From DRKI01 sp011051875 (GTDB lineage Bacteria > Desulfobacterota > Desulfobulbia > Desulfobulbales > Desulfobulbaceae): a stretch of DNA of 64,000 nucleotides. Positions 19,585 through 28,463 of this stretch are shown piece by piece; position 1 is the first letter of the stretch; each line of letters opens with the position of its first letter. A model generated the notes under the pieces. The model had not been told where the DNA came from and searched no databases. It was given only the letters and a program-made list of their open reading frames with translations. Made by a program: the position numbers and the translations under genes. Location of the stretch: positions 1-64,000 of the forward strand of contig JALXDL010000052.1 in assembly GCA_026990385.1 (NCBI GenBank). The letters run 5' to 3'.

Positions 19585-21312
19585 TTAACCGGGAAGCCAA
19601 TCCACGCCGATACGGCGGATCACGTTGAATCCACCGCTTAATACCATGGTATTCTTTTTGCCGATATGGTCAAGAAATACCTGCACTTCGTAGGAACGGG
19701 TACCGGCGTCGCAGAGGATGATCAGCATCCTGTTGTCCGGGATCTCCTCATAACGGTCACGGACCTCATTGTAGGGGATGGCCAGCCACCGGTCGGCGCC
19801 GAACTTGTCAACAAAGGGTCCGGCCTCCATGGGATGCCGGATATCCAGGGCCATCCAGTCGGGCTCGGATTCAAAATTGTCCATCCAGGCCAGGAACCGG
19901 TCCATCTCCAGCTTGCGCAGCCGGCCGGCGCAGAGGTTGTCGGCTACGTAGGCCGCGGCGTTGATGGAATCGATGGCCGCGGAAAAGGGCGGCGCATAGG
20001 CCATCTCGGCGACCATGAAGTCCTCGATGGTGGCGCCCTTGGCGATCATGACCGCAGCCGCGTCGATACGGGCGGAGATGGAATCGTTCATGACCCCGAA
20101 CCCCTGCAACCCCAGGACCCGCCGCGTCCTGCGGTCAAAGACCAGCAGGTAGACGACAATGGCCTCGCCGGGGAAGAAGTGGGCCCGGTCCGAGGGGGCG
20201 GTCAGGGCATAGTCGGCGTCAAACCCCTCGGCCACCGCGGTCTCGTAGCTGATGCCGGTGGCGGCGATACAGCGTTCAAAGGCCTTCATGATGAACGAGC
20301 CCACCACACCGTCAAAGGTGGTGGCAATGCCGGCCATGTTGTCGGCCACGATACGGCCCTCGCGGTTGGCCAGGGAACCCAGCGGTGCATAGGTCTCCTT
20401 GCCGGTCACCAGGTTGACCGTGGCGATGCAGTCACCGGCCGCATAGATGTCCGGGTCCGAGGTCTGCAGCCGCCTGTTGACCACGATGCCGCCCCAGGGC
20501 GCCACCATGAGGCCGGCCTCGCGGGCCAGGTCGCTGCGGGGCCGAACCCCGGCCGCCATGATGACAAGATCCGCCTCCAGGGTCCGCTCCGGCGTCCTGA
20601 CCGCCTGCACCCGGCCCTGGTCGTCACCCACGAGCTCCGAGGCTCCCTCGCCGGTATAGACGGCCACGTCTTTTTCCTGGAGGTGGTTCTTGAGCATGGC
20701 CGCCATCTGCCAGTCGACGATGCGTGGCAGGAGCTGGGGCATGAACTCCACCAGCGCGGTCTCCACGCCCCAGAGATCGGTCAGGGCCTCGGCCATCTCG
20801 ATACCGATGGCTCCGCCGCCGATGACCACGGCCTTGCCCACCTTGCCCTGGGCGATGCGTTTCTTGATCTCTATGGCCTTGTGCAGGTTGGCGATGGTGA
20901 ACACGCCGTCCAGGTCGGTGCCGGGAATGGGCAGGACAAAGGGACTGGCGCCGGTGGCCAGCATCAGCTTGTCCCAGGGCAGATCCTGCTTCTCGCCGCT
21001 TTCCAGGTTCTCCACCTGCACGGTACGGGCCTTGCGGTCAATGGCCAGGGCCCGGGTCCCGGTCAGGACGCGCACGCCCTTGGCTTTTTCAAAAAACCTG
21101 GCATCGCGTACCATGTGAAAGCTGGTGGAGCGCAACTCGGCCTCGTCGGAGACATCGCCGCAGACATAGTAGGGGATACCGCAGCCACCGTAGGAGATCA
21201 GGGTGTCCTGATCGACCACGGTAACGTCCCAGTCGGGCCGCAGCCGTTTCAGATGACAGGCGGCCTTGGGTCCCGCGGCCACGCCACCGATGATCACGAT
21301 CTTCTTGCTCAT
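19585..21312 (-). CDS. CoA-disulfide reductase / NAD(P)H oxidoreductase with C-terminal rhodanese domain
   Basis: A 575-residue flavoprotein. The N-terminus has the FAD motif IVIIGGVAAGPKAA and the redox Cys in SYGGCGIPYYV, as in CoA-disulfide reductases. A second dinucleotide site, VVIGGGAIGIEMAE, binds NAD(P)H. A rhodanese domain occupies about residues 465-575, with its active Cys in CDAGTRS. CoADR-Rhd proteins act in sulfur metabolism, for example on CoA persulfides or polysulfide. That fits a sulfur-cycling anaerobe. The start follows ggaggattgtg. It lies 80 bases downstream of the DUF190 gene, possibly in the same transcript as crcB. Confidence 0.9.
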   Translation of the reverse strand: MSKKIVIIGGVAAGPKAACHLKRLRPDWDVTVVDQDTLISYGGCGIPYYVCGDVSDEAELRSTSFHMVRDARFFEKAKGVRVLTGTRALAIDRKARTVQVENLESGEKQDLPWDKLMLATGASPFVLPIPGTDLDGVFTIANLHKAIEIKKRIAQGKVGKAVVIGGGAIGIEMAEALTDLWGVETALVEFMPQLLPRIVDWQMAAMLKNHLQEKDVAVYTGEGASELVGDDQGRVQAVRTPERTLEADLVIMAAGVRPRSDLAREAGLMVAPWGGIVVNRRLQTSDPDIYAAGDCIATVNLVTGKETYAPLGSLANREGRIVADNMAGIATTFDGVVGSFIMKAFERCIAATGISYETAVAEGFDADYALTAPSDRAHFFPGEAIVVYLLVFDRRTRRVLGLQGFGVMNDSISARIDAAAVMIAKGATIEDFMVAEMAYAPPFSAAIDSINAAAYVADNLCAGRLRKLEMDRFLAWMDNFESEPDWMALDIRHPMEAGPFVDKFGADRWLAIPYNEVRDRYEEIPDNRMLIILCDAGTRSYEVQVFLDHIGKKNTMVLSGGFNVIRRIGVDWLPG

Positions 21313-21392
21313 CACAATCCTCCATGAAATATTGGTGATAATTGACAGTCTGCGGCCCGGCCCCGTACGATGCGGCACCGGGCCGTGAACCG

Positions 21393-21740
21393 TCAACCGC
21401 TCATTTTCCTGTTGTGCCGGTACATCCGGATATGCATCTTCTCAAAGGTCACCAGTCCCTCCTCGATGACCGGATCGATCACCTCGAGGAACTCCTCCAG
21501 CATGCGCCGGGTATCGACCAGCTCGATGATCACCGGCAGATCCTCGGACAACCGGAGGATCGAGGCGGTCTTGATCCGCGAGTTGGCGCCATACCCCATC
21601 ATGCCCCGCAGCACGGTGGCGCCGGCGATTCCGCACTCCCGGGCCTTGATAACGATCCACTCGTAGAGCTGCCTGCCCTGGCAGCGGCTGCTCTCGCCGA
21701 TGATGATGCGCAGCATGTATCCTTCCTGCGGTAATTCCAT
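21393..21740 (-). CDS. DUF190 protein (PII-like fold)
   Basis: A 115-residue member of the DUF190 family, which has a PII-like ferredoxin fold and is commonly encoded beside crcB. The recognisable parts are LRIIIGESSRCQGRQLYEWIV, GATVLRGMMGYGANS and SEDLPVIIELVD. It starts at 21740 behind ggaggtagcc, two bases after the crcB stop, so the two are surely co-transcribed. It may regulate the fluoride channel or bind a small molecule; the biochemical role is not known. Confidence 0.92.
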   Translation of the reverse strand: MELPQEGYMLRIIIGESSRCQGRQLYEWIVIKARECGIAGATVLRGMMGYGANSRIKTASILRLSEDLPVIIELVDTRRMLEEFLEVIDPVIEEGLVTFEKMHIRMYRHNRKMSG

Positions 21741-21742
21741 GG

Positions 21743-22135
21743 CTACCTCCAGATCCCTGACGCGGCGACCCTGCCCAGCCAGACCATGACCAGACCGGCC
21801 AGCACCTGGACAGTGGCATTGATGGCGGCCAGGTCCATACGCCCGTTCCGGAGCAGGGTCAGGGTTTCGTTGCCAAAGGTGGAAAAGGTGGTGAAGGCCC
21901 CGAGCAGGCCGATGAGAAGGAAAGAACGGGTCTCCACGGAAAGAAACCCGCGGCTTTCGACCAGGAAACTGAAAAAACCGATGACAAAACAGCCGATCAG
22001 GTTGACGGCCATGGTGCCGAAGGGAAACAGGATCGAGCCTGACCAGACCTGGACCCAGCCGCTGACCAGGTAGCGCAGGATGGCCCCGACAAAGCCCCCG
22101 GACCCGATGACAAACAGCCTGATCAACGTGTCCAT
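21743..22135 (-). CDS. crcB: Fluoride ion channel CrcB/Fluc
   Basis: A 130-residue inner-membrane protein with four hydrophobic segments. Characteristic features are GGFVGAILRYLVS near the N-terminus, the FGTMAVNLIGCFVIGF segment with the pore Asn, and GLLGAFTTFSTFGNE with the conserved Phe/Thr track. Fluc dimers export fluoride. The ATG at 22135 follows gaggagc; the frame continues upstream into the preceding gene end. There is room for only 46 bases between this start and the AsmA-like gene, so no crcB fluoride riboswitch precedes it directly. Confidence 0.94.
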   Translation of the reverse strand: MDTLIRLFVIGSGGFVGAILRYLVSGWVQVWSGSILFPFGTMAVNLIGCFVIGFFSFLVESRGFLSVETRSFLLIGLLGAFTTFSTFGNETLTLLRNGRMDLAAINATVQVLAGLVMVWLGRVAASGIWR

Positions 22136-22181
22136 GGATAGGGCGGCTCCTCGTCCCCGCACATTGCCGTCACCTCCCGGT

Positions 22182-25100
22182 TCACTTGATGAGCCCCTCC
22201 AGGAGTCCTGGCAGGGCCTTTTCAACCTGTTTCCTGATCTCCCTGCCGGCCGCCTGCCGGACGAGATCAGACACCGCGGCCGTCACCATCTTCCGGTTGA
22301 AGACAGGCTGGCCCAGGGTGCCCCTGATGGGGACCTTGATGGTGGTCCCCTCGAGCACGCGGTAGCCTTCCCTGCCGACCAGGTTCCTGGTGACCGGGAC
22401 CTGGAGCAGGTAATCGAGCGTACCGTCCATGCCCACGGAACCGCTGATCACCATGTCCGAGTCCGCGACCAGGATGTGGACCGGGGTACAGCGGACCCTG
22501 CCCTCGGCACCGGTGCAGGTGATGGTGGAATCCTTGAGCGCAAGTTTTTCCCGCTCCAGGCCCGCCAGGGCCAGCACCTCGCGCAGGACCCCGGCACTGT
22601 CCAGGTCCACCCGGCTCACATCGAACCGCGACTGAAACCGGGCCTGCAGGGCGCCCTGCTCCTCCAGGGGCCAGGAAAAGGTGACAAGATCCATATCCAG
22701 GGTACCGGTGGGCCTGGCAAGGACACCGAACAGGGGATGGAGGCGGCTCAGCACTCCCTCCACCAGCGGTTTCTGCAACAGGACACCGGCCAGGACCCGC
22801 GAGTTGTCGGGAACACTGAGCAGCGGCGGATCGGCGTCAAACCGACAGGTCGGCTCGATGGCCAGTTGGCCGCCATTAAGACCGGCATGGATCCTGGTGT
22901 CGAGGAGACCGTCCCCCATGCGGACCGGAACGGTCAGATCCTTGAGATCGATGCCGCGGTACAGGATTGTGTCCGCCTGCAGATCCACGGAAAGCCGCAT
23001 CTGCCGGGCCAGTTCCAGTGCCGGCAGCCCCAGCGGCATCTGCAGCTCGAACCGGGAACTGTGCCGGCCCGTCATGGCCAGCGGCGTGCCGCCCGCCGCC
23101 AGGATGGGCGTCAGCGTCCCCAGGTCAGGGGTCACGGTTCCCTTCAGCTCCAGGGAGCTCTCCCCGTCGCGACGGAGCAGGCCGCCAGCGGCCAGGGAAA
23201 AGGGCCTGGAGGCGATACCGATCCTGGAGAGGATCACATCCTTTGAATTGGCAGTGCGCCTGGCATCGAGGGAGACGGAAATACGCTCGTTGTCCAGGAT
23301 CGTCTCTTCTGCCCGGACAAGTGTCACCGGAGCCTCCAGTTCCAGGGCAAAGCGCTGCCCCTGGTCCTGCTTCACCCGCAGGTTGAGATCGGCACGGCCG
23401 GCCATGGAGAATTTTTCGTCCAGGTGCCCGTTGCTCCGGAGCACATCGGCGATACGTTTCAGATCCAGCCTGGCCCGCAGGTCGGCGGTCAGGGTCTCGA
23501 AGGCCCGCTGCCAGTCGGCGATCTCCAGGTCCCCGGCCTGCAACAGACCCGGGCCCGAGTCGAGCTCCAGGTTGCGCAGGTACAGCCCCCGTCCGGTCAG
23601 GTTTACGGCCGAGTTGCCGTTACCGGTCCACAAAAACTCATCAGGGCTGGTGCTCACCACCAGTTTTCGTACCCGGACCGGGACCCCCGCGGGTGCTGCC
23701 GGTGCCGTGGAAAAGAGCCGGATATGATCATCGCGAAACGTAACTCCGTCTGCGACATACACAAACCGCTTCATGGCGGCGTCAAACTGCTGTACGGCCA
23801 CCACGCCCTTTTCCAGAAAGCCGGCAGCCTGCAGGTCGAGACCGCCGGTAACGGTGGTCTGCCGCGGCAGGAATTCCAGGTTGTGCAGCAAGTCGGTCAG
23901 ACGGCCCAGGTCCAGGGTGGCGGCCAGCCGGTACCGGCTGGTCAGCTCACCCTCCCGCCGGGCCAGGTTGTCGGCCGCCAGGCGGATGGTGCCGGGCCAG
24001 GCGGTGACATCGGCACGGATATCCATGGCGCCCTTGCCGTTCGTGAAGGTACCGGGCGAGCCGCTGCCGTGGAGGCCCAGGGTGAGGCCATGGGGCGGCA
24101 GGATGACCTGGTCCGACCGCTGCAGGGAAAATCCGCGCACGGTGGAGGCGAGATCCATGGCGTACCGGTCGTCACCCAGGGCCCGGGATGTGGCCTGCAG
24201 TTCCAGGGTGCCGGTACCGCTCCAGTCCAGGTCGAACAGAAGCCCCAGTTCCCGGAATCCCTTATCCAGTTCACCGGTGGCGTGCAGGGAAAAGTTGTCC
24301 GGGTCGCCGCGACCACTGATGGTGAGAAAGGAAGAATCGAAGCGCAGATCCCGGATCTTCACGCTGGTACCGGCCGCCTCAGCATTCAGGGCAAGGGTTA
24401 CGGGTGTCGCCCAGACAAAGGCGTGCTTGTCGATGGTGCCGCCAACCTGTTCCAGGCGGGTATCGGCAGCAACCTGTACCGTGCCGTTCCGGTCGGCGAG
24501 ATCAAGGGAGAAATCGAGCAGGCCGGATTTCATGACCATCCCCTGCCGAATGCGCAGCAGCCCCGGCAGCTGGGCAAGAAGCAGCGGCAGTTCCAGCTGG
24601 CCGGACGCCGCCAGACGACGGCCGGCAGGGCCGGATGTCCCTTTTGCCTTGATGGTGCCAGCATCCGAGCCGAGTGCCAGCGCGTTCAGGGTCCACCCCC
24701 GGTCTTTTTTGCTGTCCGCGTCAAGATGCAGGTCGACCCTGGCAAGGGCGGGACGGTCACTGCCGAGAAAACCACCCTCCAGGCGCAGGTCACGCAGGGC
24801 CAGGTCACCCTTGACGGTCAGGTTGGCAAGGCCGGCGGTCTTCAGGGTCAGGTTGCCGGAAAGAGTGCCCTGCCCCCGGGGCAGCTCCCCGACACGGGCG
24901 GCAGCGGTGGCCAGCAGGCCGCTGATATCGTAATCGCTTATCTGCAGGTCCACCATGGAGACCAGGACATCAAGGAGACCTGACTGCCGGACCGGCAGGT
25001 TGACAAAGCCGGTGGCTGCGATCCTGCCCTGGCCGCGGCCGTCCTGCAGGCCAAGGGTATAGGCGATACTGCCATCGGAGAGGCCCGAGGTAAGCTCCAG

Positions 25101-25640
25101 GTTACGGACAATATTCCGTGGCGGCTGCAGGTGCAACCGGCTGGTCACGGTTCCGCCCTTGATCAGGAAACGGACCTGCATGCCCTCCCAGAAGGGAGCG
25201 CCCTGGTCCCTGCCGGCTGGTTTTTCCCTGGCCGGGGCGACAACAGCCGGTTTGCCGCCGGCGCTCTTTTCCGGTGCGACCCGGTCCTGCATGGCGGGTT
25301 TTCCTTCCGAAAGCACAACCGCAGGTTCATGGACTGTCAGCTCTCCCAGGTTCCTGGGCGCCACCAGCAGGGCGAGCAAGCCCTGGCTGCCGGTCAGGCG
25401 GGGGATGGTGAGTTTCAGACCCGCCGCAGGATCATCCACCTGGATATCGCGACATTCCAGGCCGCTCCTCCAGCCAATGGCACAGGAATCGATCCGGATG
25501 GTGGCGGGCGAGACGGCGTTGACACGCTCCAGCACCAGGCGCAGAACCGTTGACGAGGAGAGTACCGTCGGCAGGAGCATGACAGCGGCCGACAGCATGA
25601 GAAGCACGGCCAGCAGGATGAAGAGCCATTTTTTCTTCAC
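22182..25640 (-). CDS. Large AsmA/TamB-like envelope protein
   Basis: A 1152-residue protein with one N-terminal membrane anchor (residues about 5-24, FILLAVLLMLSAAVMLL) and a long periplasmic region of repeating beta-rich segments, ending in the VPIRGTLGQPVFN-type AsmA C-terminus. AsmA/TamB/YhdP proteins are thought to bridge the envelope and move phospholipid. GTG at 25640 is preferred over the TTG two codons earlier because ggggg stands seven bases upstream. The sequence between the ends is poorly conserved, so the family call rests on architecture and the C-terminal part. It leads the group crcB, DUF190, CoADR. Confidence 0.75.
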   Translation of the reverse strand: MKKKWLFILLAVLLMLSAAVMLLPTVLSSSTVLRLVLERVNAVSPATIRIDSCAIGWRSGLECRDIQVDDPAAGLKLTIPRLTGSQGLLALLVAPRNLGELTVHEPAVVLSEGKPAMQDRVAPEKSAGGKPAVVAPAREKPAGRDQGAPFWEGMQVRFLIKGGTVTSRLHLQPPRNIVRNLELTSGLSDGSIAYTLGLQDGRGQGRIAATGFVNLPVRQSGLLDVLVSMVDLQISDYDISGLLATAAARVGELPRGQGTLSGNLTLKTAGLANLTVKGDLALRDLRLEGGFLGSDRPALARVDLHLDADSKKDRGWTLNALALGSDAGTIKAKGTSGPAGRRLAASGQLELPLLLAQLPGLLRIRQGMVMKSGLLDFSLDLADRNGTVQVAADTRLEQVGGTIDKHAFVWATPVTLALNAEAAGTSVKIRDLRFDSSFLTISGRGDPDNFSLHATGELDKGFRELGLLFDLDWSGTGTLELQATSRALGDDRYAMDLASTVRGFSLQRSDQVILPPHGLTLGLHGSGSPGTFTNGKGAMDIRADVTAWPGTIRLAADNLARREGELTSRYRLAATLDLGRLTDLLHNLEFLPRQTTVTGGLDLQAAGFLEKGVVAVQQFDAAMKRFVYVADGVTFRDDHIRLFSTAPAAPAGVPVRVRKLVVSTSPDEFLWTGNGNSAVNLTGRGLYLRNLELDSGPGLLQAGDLEIADWQRAFETLTADLRARLDLKRIADVLRSNGHLDEKFSMAGRADLNLRVKQDQGQRFALELEAPVTLVRAEETILDNERISVSLDARRTANSKDVILSRIGIASRPFSLAAGGLLRRDGESSLELKGTVTPDLGTLTPILAAGGTPLAMTGRHSSRFELQMPLGLPALELARQMRLSVDLQADTILYRGIDLKDLTVPVRMGDGLLDTRIHAGLNGGQLAIEPTCRFDADPPLLSVPDNSRVLAGVLLQKPLVEGVLSRLHPLFGVLARPTGTLDMDLVTFSWPLEEQGALQARFQSRFDVSRVDLDSAGVLREVLALAGLEREKLALKDSTITCTGAEGRVRCTPVHILVADSDMVISGSVGMDGTLDYLLQVPVTRNLVGREGYRVLEGTTIKVPIRGTLGQPVFNRKMVTAAVSDLVRQAAGREIRKQVEKALPGLLEGLIK

Positions 25641-25844
25641 AAGCAACCCCCGATTGAATTGACCTGTCGGTTCCGGCCCGCCGCCATCGGCACGGCAGAA
25701 AAAAGCGTCCCTGCGTCAGAGCGCCGGACGGCCTGTCCCCTGGCCGGCGAACCATCCCGGTTCTGTCAACTTGCCGTGAAACAGGTCCCTTGTCAATATG
25801 CAGCGGCAAATTATTCCACATAAATCCCGCAGTTGTTCGCGTGC

Positions 25845-25882
25845 CCGGCACATGGGCACGGCGGTCCACGCCCATGTGCCGG
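25845..25882. other. Perfect 13-bp inverted repeat
   Basis: ccggcacatgggc (25845-25857) / gcccatgtgccgg (25870-25882) with a 12-base loop. No T-run follows on either strand. It lies about 205 bases upstream of the AsmA-like start and 60 bases past the TolC terminator, so it may be an operator or leader hairpin. Confidence 0.7.
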
Positions 25883-25938
25883 AAATCCATGCCCGTATGG
25901 TGACCATGAAAAGGAATGCGGTGGGCGCCGGCAAGGGG

Positions 25939-25985
25939 AAAAAAAACGACCTTCCGGCGGACCGGGGCGGTCCGCCGGAAGGTCG
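25939..25985 (-). terminator. Strong rho-independent terminator of the RND efflux operon
   Basis: A perfect 17-bp stem (25985-25969 with 25963-25947) and 5-base loop on the minus strand, followed by eight T (25946-25939). It stands 60 bases past the stop of the TolC-type gene. Confidence 0.95.
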
Positions 25986-26044
25986 GTGACGGCTGAAGTG
26001 CCGGCAATCGCGGTCCGTGACCGCTTACCGTGGATGCAGGGAGA

Positions 26045-28450
26045 CTAGCGGGAGGCGGGTGCGGTGGCAACGCGCTGCCGCATGAACGTAACCGCCTTTT
26101 TCTGCCACTCCGTGCGCTGGTCTTCCGGCAGGAAGGTCACAAACTCGCCCATGGCCCGTTCAACCCCCATGAGATCGACCAGGAAATTGTAGACCGCGTT
26201 GGCCGCGGCCTGGTCGGCAGCCAGGGCCTGGTTCTGGGCATCGAGCAGATCGATGATGGACTTGATGCCCTGGACATAGGAATCGGTGATCAGGTTCAGG
26301 TTGCGGCGGGCCGCCTCGGCCGCCTCCCGCGACAGCGAAATGCCCGGATAGGAGGCCCTGGTCCGGTTCAGGGCGCTGAGCACGTTCTGCCCGATCCGCT
26401 CGGCCAGGGCCGCGTGCTCGATCTTCAGCCGGGCCAGCTCCTCGCGGGTCCGCCCCAGGGCCGAACTCTTGCGCCCTCCCTCAAAGAGCGGCAGGCGGGC
26501 GAAGACACCGACCTGCCAGTCGGTGTCGTCGAGGCCGTCCCGGACATCGCCACGCTGGCCGGCACCGTCCTCGGCAAAGTACTGATCCACGTTGCCCTCA
26601 ACAGTGAACTCGGGCAGCCAGAACTCGCGGCCCGCGGCGATCTTCTCCCGTTCCTTGGCCGCAATGGCCGCATTGACAGCCTTGAGTTCAGGCCGCAGCC
26701 GCAGGGCCTGGTCCACGGCAAAGCCGCGAAAATTCCTCAGATACTTGGGATTCTTCATCATCTGGAAGAAAAGCTCGTCGCTGACCATGAGCAGGGGATC
26801 GCTGAGATCGGTCTCCTCGGCGATGAACAGCTCTTCCAGGGGCCGGTGCAGGATACGGTTCAGGGCCTCCATGGCATCCAGGGTGATGGACTCGCGGTTG
26901 AGCACGTCGATCCTGTCCTGGGCGAACTTGGTCTCCCAGCGGTAAACCTCGTCCGGCCCGGCCACGCCTGTGGACATCCTGATCCTGGCCCGGTCCAGGT
27001 TGGCCTGGGTCAGCTTCAGGTTATCCTTGTACAGCTGCTCGATGGTCTTGGCCCGCAGGACATCGAAATAGGCCACCGATGCCTGGTAGATCACGTCCAG
27101 GCGCACCGCCTCCCGGTCCATGACCCGGCCGGCCTGGTTATGCTGCTCCACCTGGTAGGCGGCCCAACTCCGCTCGGAATAGATCTGCTGGCGGCCGCTG
27201 GCCGAACCGGTCCAGGCCCGTTCCGGGCTGGCACCGCCGGCGAGCCGGGCCCTGTCCGCATCCACGGCCCTGGCGCCGGTGGCGATGTCGATGCGGGGCA
27301 GCAGCGGAGAACGGGCCTCGGCCACGGCCTGCTCGCCCGCGCGGACCCGCCGGCCGGCAGACTGCAGGTCCAGGTTGGCCTGCAGGGCCTCCTGGACCAC
27401 CTGCTGGAGGGTAAGCCGCCGCTTGATATCGAGCCGCTCCTCGTTGAGCAGGTTGGCGCCGGTCATGATGGCCAGGCTGGGATAGATGTCCAGGCTCCTG
27501 GCCGTGGCCATGTTGATGGTCAGTTCGGATCCCCTGGCAAAGGCGATGTTGAGCGTACCGGGCTCCTCTCCGAGCAGGATATCCTGGACCGTCACCGCGG
27601 TTCGGCGGGCCAGGTCATCCTGGATATCACCGGGCACGTCCCCGGCCAGGACCCCCATCTCCACCAGCCTGCGGCTCCAGAGCGTGTAGCTGGGCAACCG
27701 CTGCTTGATAAACCCCTGGATCAGGATGCGGAGCTGATTGTCGTCGAGATGATAGAGAAAGCCAAGCATCACGGCATCGGTCCCCTCGGGAATGGCGGCC
27801 AGGGCCGCCTCGCCCGAGTCGCCCACCGGCACCAGGTTCACGGTGATGGTGTATTCATTGGCCAGCCTGCGGGCAAAGCGCCTGATGCCGGGGATCGCCT
27901 CCACGTCCCGCCTGTCAACAAGCAGGGCCAGGTTCCTGAACGGGACGATCTTCTGAAAATTCAGGACCTCGCGCTCAACCAGGAACTTTGAATCGATATA
28001 GGCCAGGTTGTGGACACCGGAGGAATTTCCCTTCCTGGGGATATCGTTGGTGATGCTCCCCGAGACAAAGGGGACCACCACCGGCCTGGGCAGGGACCTG
28101 CGGTGGAGGACCACGTCGGAGGCGATGATACCCAGCGCCAGCACCAGGTCTGTGTCCGGATTCGCCAGAAGCCTGTCCAGGGCCTTTTTCGTGCCGGCCG
28201 CCGTATCACCCCCCGAGAGCTGCATGGACCGGGGAAACCGGACCTTGAACTCGCCCTCGGCAAGGGTGGCGATCTCTTTACGGAACAGGGCCGCCGTCTC
28301 CCGGTCCCAGGCGGTGTCGCCATCGGTGACGATCCCCACCCTGTAGAGGGGCAGCGCCTCCCCGGCGGCGGTCAGAGACGGTGCCATGAGCAAGACCAGG
28401 AAAACCATGGTGTAACAGAGGCCAAACAGACGAAAGGTCAAAGGCTTCAT
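26045..28450 (-). CDS. TolC-family outer-membrane factor with N-terminal periplasmic binding domain
   Basis: An 801-residue protein, about twice the usual TolC length. A signal peptide (about 1-28) is followed at 35-300 by a domain resembling ABC-type substrate-binding proteins of the PF04392 kind (YRVGIVTDGDTAWD, LVLALGIIASDVVL, PVVVPFVSGSITND). Residues about 330-800 are a TolC-type outer-membrane efflux protein, helical with LQQVVQEALQANLDLQSAGRRV at its start. It completes the efflux system of the two genes upstream. The binding domain would face the periplasm and could sense or hold a ligand. Of two adjacent ATGs, 28450 has the better spacing to ggggg. A strong terminator follows. Confidence 0.85.
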   Translation of the reverse strand: MKPLTFRLFGLCYTMVFLVLLMAPSLTAAGEALPLYRVGIVTDGDTAWDRETAALFRKEIATLAEGEFKVRFPRSMQLSGGDTAAGTKKALDRLLANPDTDLVLALGIIASDVVLHRRSLPRPVVVPFVSGSITNDIPRKGNSSGVHNLAYIDSKFLVEREVLNFQKIVPFRNLALLVDRRDVEAIPGIRRFARRLANEYTITVNLVPVGDSGEAALAAIPEGTDAVMLGFLYHLDDNQLRILIQGFIKQRLPSYTLWSRRLVEMGVLAGDVPGDIQDDLARRTAVTVQDILLGEEPGTLNIAFARGSELTINMATARSLDIYPSLAIMTGANLLNEERLDIKRRLTLQQVVQEALQANLDLQSAGRRVRAGEQAVAEARSPLLPRIDIATGARAVDADRARLAGGASPERAWTGSASGRQQIYSERSWAAYQVEQHNQAGRVMDREAVRLDVIYQASVAYFDVLRAKTIEQLYKDNLKLTQANLDRARIRMSTGVAGPDEVYRWETKFAQDRIDVLNRESITLDAMEALNRILHRPLEELFIAEETDLSDPLLMVSDELFFQMMKNPKYLRNFRGFAVDQALRLRPELKAVNAAIAAKEREKIAAGREFWLPEFTVEGNVDQYFAEDGAGQRGDVRDGLDDTDWQVGVFARLPLFEGGRKSSALGRTREELARLKIEHAALAERIGQNVLSALNRTRASYPGISLSREAAEAARRNLNLITDSYVQGIKSIIDLLDAQNQALAADQAAANAVYNFLVDLMGVERAMGEFVTFLPEDQRTEWQKKAVTFMRQRVATAPASR

Positions 28451-28463
28451 CATAACACCCCCA

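Larger units (their letters stand above)
25641..26044. other. Intergenic region with terminator and long inverted repeat
   Basis: 404 bases between the TolC-type gene and the AsmA-like gene, both minus strand. It contains the TolC terminator (25939-25985) and a second inverted repeat (25845-25882). An AT-richer patch (25793-25828) nearer the AsmA start may hold its promoter, but I could not fix the boxes. Confidence 0.5.

Noticed and set aside
21743..22180. Fluoride riboswitch before crcB
   Set aside because: Only 46 bases separate crcB from the upstream gene and they do not show the crcB RNA motif.
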